A stretch of DNA of 64,000 nt from Hydrogenophaga borbori. GTDB taxonomy: Bacteria > Pseudomonadota > Gammaproteobacteria > Burkholderiales > Burkholderiaceae_C. Made by a program: the position numbers and the translations under genes. A model generated the notes under the pieces. It worked only from the letters and a program-made list of their open reading frames with translations, was not told the origin of the DNA and did not search any database. Location: NCBI RefSeq assembly GCF_003417535.1, contig NZ_QVLS01000013.1, positions 1-64,000 of the forward strand, read 5' to 3'. The stretch's first letter is position 1; the number at the start of each line of letters is the position of its first letter. This document shows positions 62,097 through 64,000 of this stretch, in pieces.

Positions 62097-63038
62097 TCAG
62101 CGCCGCCGCGGCCCGCGCGGCGGCCGCCGCTCCTGCAGGCGCTCCTGGCGGCGTTGCGCGTCCGCCACCTGTCCCGCGCGCAGCCATTGCAGGTACTGCT
62201 CGGGCGTCTCCAGCGTGATGCGCCCCATCAGCGTGGCGCGGAAGTCGCCGATCACCAGCTCGGCGGCCTTCTGCGCGTCCACGCGCCCACCGCTCACCAG
62301 CGCGCCGCGCTGGCGGCCGATGGCGTCGAGCAGTTCTTCCGCGGGTGCCTGGGCCAGTGCCTCGGCCGTGAGGCCGAAGCCGTAGCGCGCGAGCAGCAGC
62401 GCGGGATAGGCGAGCTTGAGGTTGTCCAGCAGCTCCAGCGCCACCTCCTGGTCGTCGTAGGCGTTGCGGCCCACCGCCCCGCTGGCCGCCAGGTGAAAGC
62501 CGCTTTGCGGGACGATGATGCGCGGCCACAGCATGCCCGGCGTGTCGTAGAGGTAGAAGTCGTCGGCCAGCACCAGGCGCTGCTCGGTGCGCGTCACCCC
62601 CGCCTCGTCACCGGTCTTGGCCGAGCGTTTGCCGACCAGGGTGTTGATGAGCGTGCTCTTGCCCACGTTGGGGATGCCGCAGATCAGCACCCGCAGCGGC
62701 TTGACCATGCCGCCGCGGTTCGGCGCGAGTTCGCGGCAAGCCGCGATCAGGGCGCGCGCGGGCGCCGCCACGCCCGCGTCGAGCGGGATGGCGCGGGTGC
62801 CGGGTTGGGCGTTGTAGTGCGCCAGCCAGAGCGCGGTGCGCTCGGGATCGGCCAGGTCCTGCTTGTTGAGCACCTTGAGCGAGGGCCGCTTCTTGGTGAG
62901 TTCCCCCAACAGGGGATTGGCGCTGGAGCCCGGCAGGCGCGCGTCCAGCATCTCGATCACCACGTCGATGGACTTCACGCGCTCGGCGATGGCCTGGCGC
63001 GTGAGGTGCATATGACCGGGGAACCACTGGACGCTCAT
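62097..63038 (-). CDS. ylqF: YlqF/RbgA-family ribosome biogenesis GTPase
   Basis: 313 residues. Circularly permuted GTPase motif order: G4 NKQDL near 58-62, then G1 GIPNVGKST (about 126-134), G2 T and G3 DTPGM. MSVQWFPGHMHLTRQAIAE is the diagnostic N-terminus. It helps late assembly of the 50S subunit. The C-terminus is Arg/Pro-rich (RLQERRPPRGPRRR). Confidence 0.94.
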   Translation of the reverse strand: MSVQWFPGHMHLTRQAIAERVKSIDVVIEMLDARLPGSSANPLLGELTKKRPSLKVLNKQDLADPERTALWLAHYNAQPGTRAIPLDAGVAAPARALIAACRELAPNRGGMVKPLRVLICGIPNVGKSTLINTLVGKRSAKTGDEAGVTRTEQRLVLADDFYLYDTPGMLWPRIIVPQSGFHLAASGAVGRNAYDDQEVALELLDNLKLAYPALLLARYGFGLTAEALAQAPAEELLDAIGRQRGALVSGGRVDAQKAAELVIGDFRATLMGRITLETPEQYLQWLRAGQVADAQRRQERLQERRPPRGPRRR

Positions 63039-63176
63039 GGGAAGACGGGCGGCGAACGGATGCGCCGCGAAGGGGCTGGAAGGTCGCGCATTGTGCCTTG
63101 GTGTAAGCCCGTAGGCCGCCCCCGGGCGGCCTGCCTAGAATGCCCCGTCCCTCTTCCCACCCAGCGAAAGGCGCCC

Positions 63177-63659
63177 ATGGCCATCACCGTCAAGATCGAC
63201 CTCGGCTACGAATTCGCCGTCAAGGCCAAGGCGGCCGATGTGTTCAAGCTGCTGTCGGACGTGCCCGCCTCGGTGGCCCACTTCCCCAAGGTCGACAAGC
63301 TCACCGACCTCGGCGGCGGCAGCTACCAATGGGAGATGGAGAAGGTCGGCACGGCCCAGGTCAACATCCAGACCGTGTACGCCAGCAAGTACACCAGTCA
63401 GTGGAATGACGCCAAGGGCACGGGCACCGTGAAATGGGTGCCCGTCAAGGGTGTGGGCAACGCCCAGGTGGGCGGGCACTGGAAGATCAGCGACCAGAAG
63501 AAGTCCACCGCGATCGAATTGGCCATCGAGGGCACGGTGGACGTGCCGCTGCCCAGCCTCATGAAGATGGTGGTGGCGCCGGTGGTCGAGGCGGAATTCG
63601 AAAAGCTGGTCGACAAGTACATCGCCAACCTGGTCAAGAAGTTCGGCGGCGAGGCCTGA
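63177..63659 (+). CDS. SRPBCC-family protein
   Basis: 160 residues from ATG 63177. The START/SRPBCC helix-grip fold is suggested by an N-terminal FKLLSDVPASVAHFPKVDKLTDLGGGSYQWEMEKVG and a long C-terminal helix (AEFEKLVDKYIANLVKKFGG). These proteins bind hydrophobic ligands or act as small chaperones; no ligand can be inferred. Cytosolic, no signal peptide. Confidence 0.82.
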   Translation: MAITVKIDLGYEFAVKAKAADVFKLLSDVPASVAHFPKVDKLTDLGGGSYQWEMEKVGTAQVNIQTVYASKYTSQWNDAKGTGTVKWVPVKGVGNAQVGGHWKISDQKKSTAIELAIEGTVDVPLPSLMKMVVAPVVEAEFEKLVDKYIANLVKKFGGEA

Positions 63660-63678
63660 AGATGATGTGAACGGGCGC

Positions 63679-64000
63679 TCAGGCCGCCAGCGCCTGGCCC
63701 TGCCCCGCCACCGTGCGCGGGCGCCCCAGCCGCTCCGCCGACACGTACTCCTGCCGGTACACCTCGAACGGCAGGGTGTCGGCCGCCTCGATGGCGCGCT
63801 GGTCGTCCAGCGACCGTTGGGCCAGCGCCTCGAAGCGCGACTGCTGCGGCTCGCCCCAGGGCAGGCCCAGCAACTGCCGGTGCGTCAGCGCCGACTGGCC
63901 GCGCACGAAGGCGACGAAGGAGTCGTCGTGGTGCGCCGACATGGCGTGCAGCACGCGCGCCGAGGGCAGCAGGTCGGGTTGGCGCAGCGTGCTGCGCGCA
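63679..64000 (-). CDS. gshA: Glutamate-cysteine ligase, C-terminal part (partial)
   Basis: The frame is open from the stop at 63679 to the window end. It reads LRQPDLLPSARVLHAM, FVAFVRGQSALTHRQLLGLPW, SRFEALAQRSLDDQRAIEAAD and TLPFEVYRQEYV. This is the C-terminal end I know from proteobacterial type II GshA, the first enzyme of glutathione synthesis. The catalytic part lies outside the window. Confidence 0.7.
   Translation of the reverse strand, partial: ARSTLRQPDLLPSARVLHAMSAHHDDSFVAFVRGQSALTHRQLLGLPWGEPQQSRFEALAQRSLDDQRAIEAADTLPFEVYRQEYVSAERLGRPRTVAGQGQALAA

Overview
The window is GC-rich, densely coded DNA from a betaproteobacterium, most likely Burkholderiales/Comamonadaceae (Hydrogenophaga/Acidovorax-like). 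Supporting signs are the gene families and their style: an ilvC 3' end, a kdpFABCDE operon, a form II cox-type molybdenum hydroxylase operon, YlqF, GshA, RcnB, and a 50-bp intergenic repeat of a kind I associate with this family. All assignments are from reading translations; no database search was run.

Layout. 1-4.9 kb is ordinary chromosome: ilvC end, SDR, AhpD-like protein, PhoD-like phosphatase, DUF2007 protein. 4.9-10 kb is a compact minus-strand biosynthetic operon: an Fe(II)/2-oxoglutarate oxygenase of the clavaminate-synthase/AsnO type, a one-module NRPS with the order adenylation-carrier-condensation, and a DMT exporter. 10-13 kb holds a methyltransferase, an OsmC protein and a VIT1/CCC1 transporter. 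12.6-27.9 kb is an accessory region with lower and patchy GC. It holds a wrecked Mrr-like nuclease gene fused to an antitoxin-like tail, a beta-propeller lipoprotein, an IS66 remnant, and a cassette-like row of six small minus-strand genes (including SUKH/SMI1, isochorismatase and DUF6678-like) punctuated by a conserved ~30-45 bp repeat. It continues with an OmpA-DUF900 hydrolase lipoprotein, an McrBC restriction system preceded by an hsdM stump, and a tandem-HTH regulator.

27.9-38.4 kb: a GNAT-Rnk fusion diverges from a cox-type operon (coxS-L-M-D-E-G-I plus a MobA-like nucleotidyltransferase), followed by an AcoR-like regulator that probably controls it. 38.4-41.8 kb: a CesT-type type III secretion chaperone upstream of a 943-residue unknown protein, a candidate effector pair with an HrpL-box-like sequence in front. 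42.4-50.4 kb: the complete kdpFABCDE potassium uptake operon with its sensor kinase and response regulator. 50.4-64 kb: AraC regulator, alpha/beta hydrolase, lipoprotein, DTW-domain tRNA modifier, a large secreted hydrolase, TerB, RcnB, a DsbG-like lipoprotein, a two-gene outer-membrane barrel plus Ig-like surface protein unit, YlqF GTPase, an SRPBCC protein and the gshA 3' end.

The strongest candidates for undescribed biology are the A-T-C NRPS/oxygenase/exporter operon, the repeat-punctuated row of immunity-like genes, and the chaperone/candidate-effector pair. Smaller oddities are the McrB with a domain inserted in its AAA+ module, the Mrr-antitoxin chimaera, the OmpA-DUF900 fusion and the GNAT-Rnk fusion.
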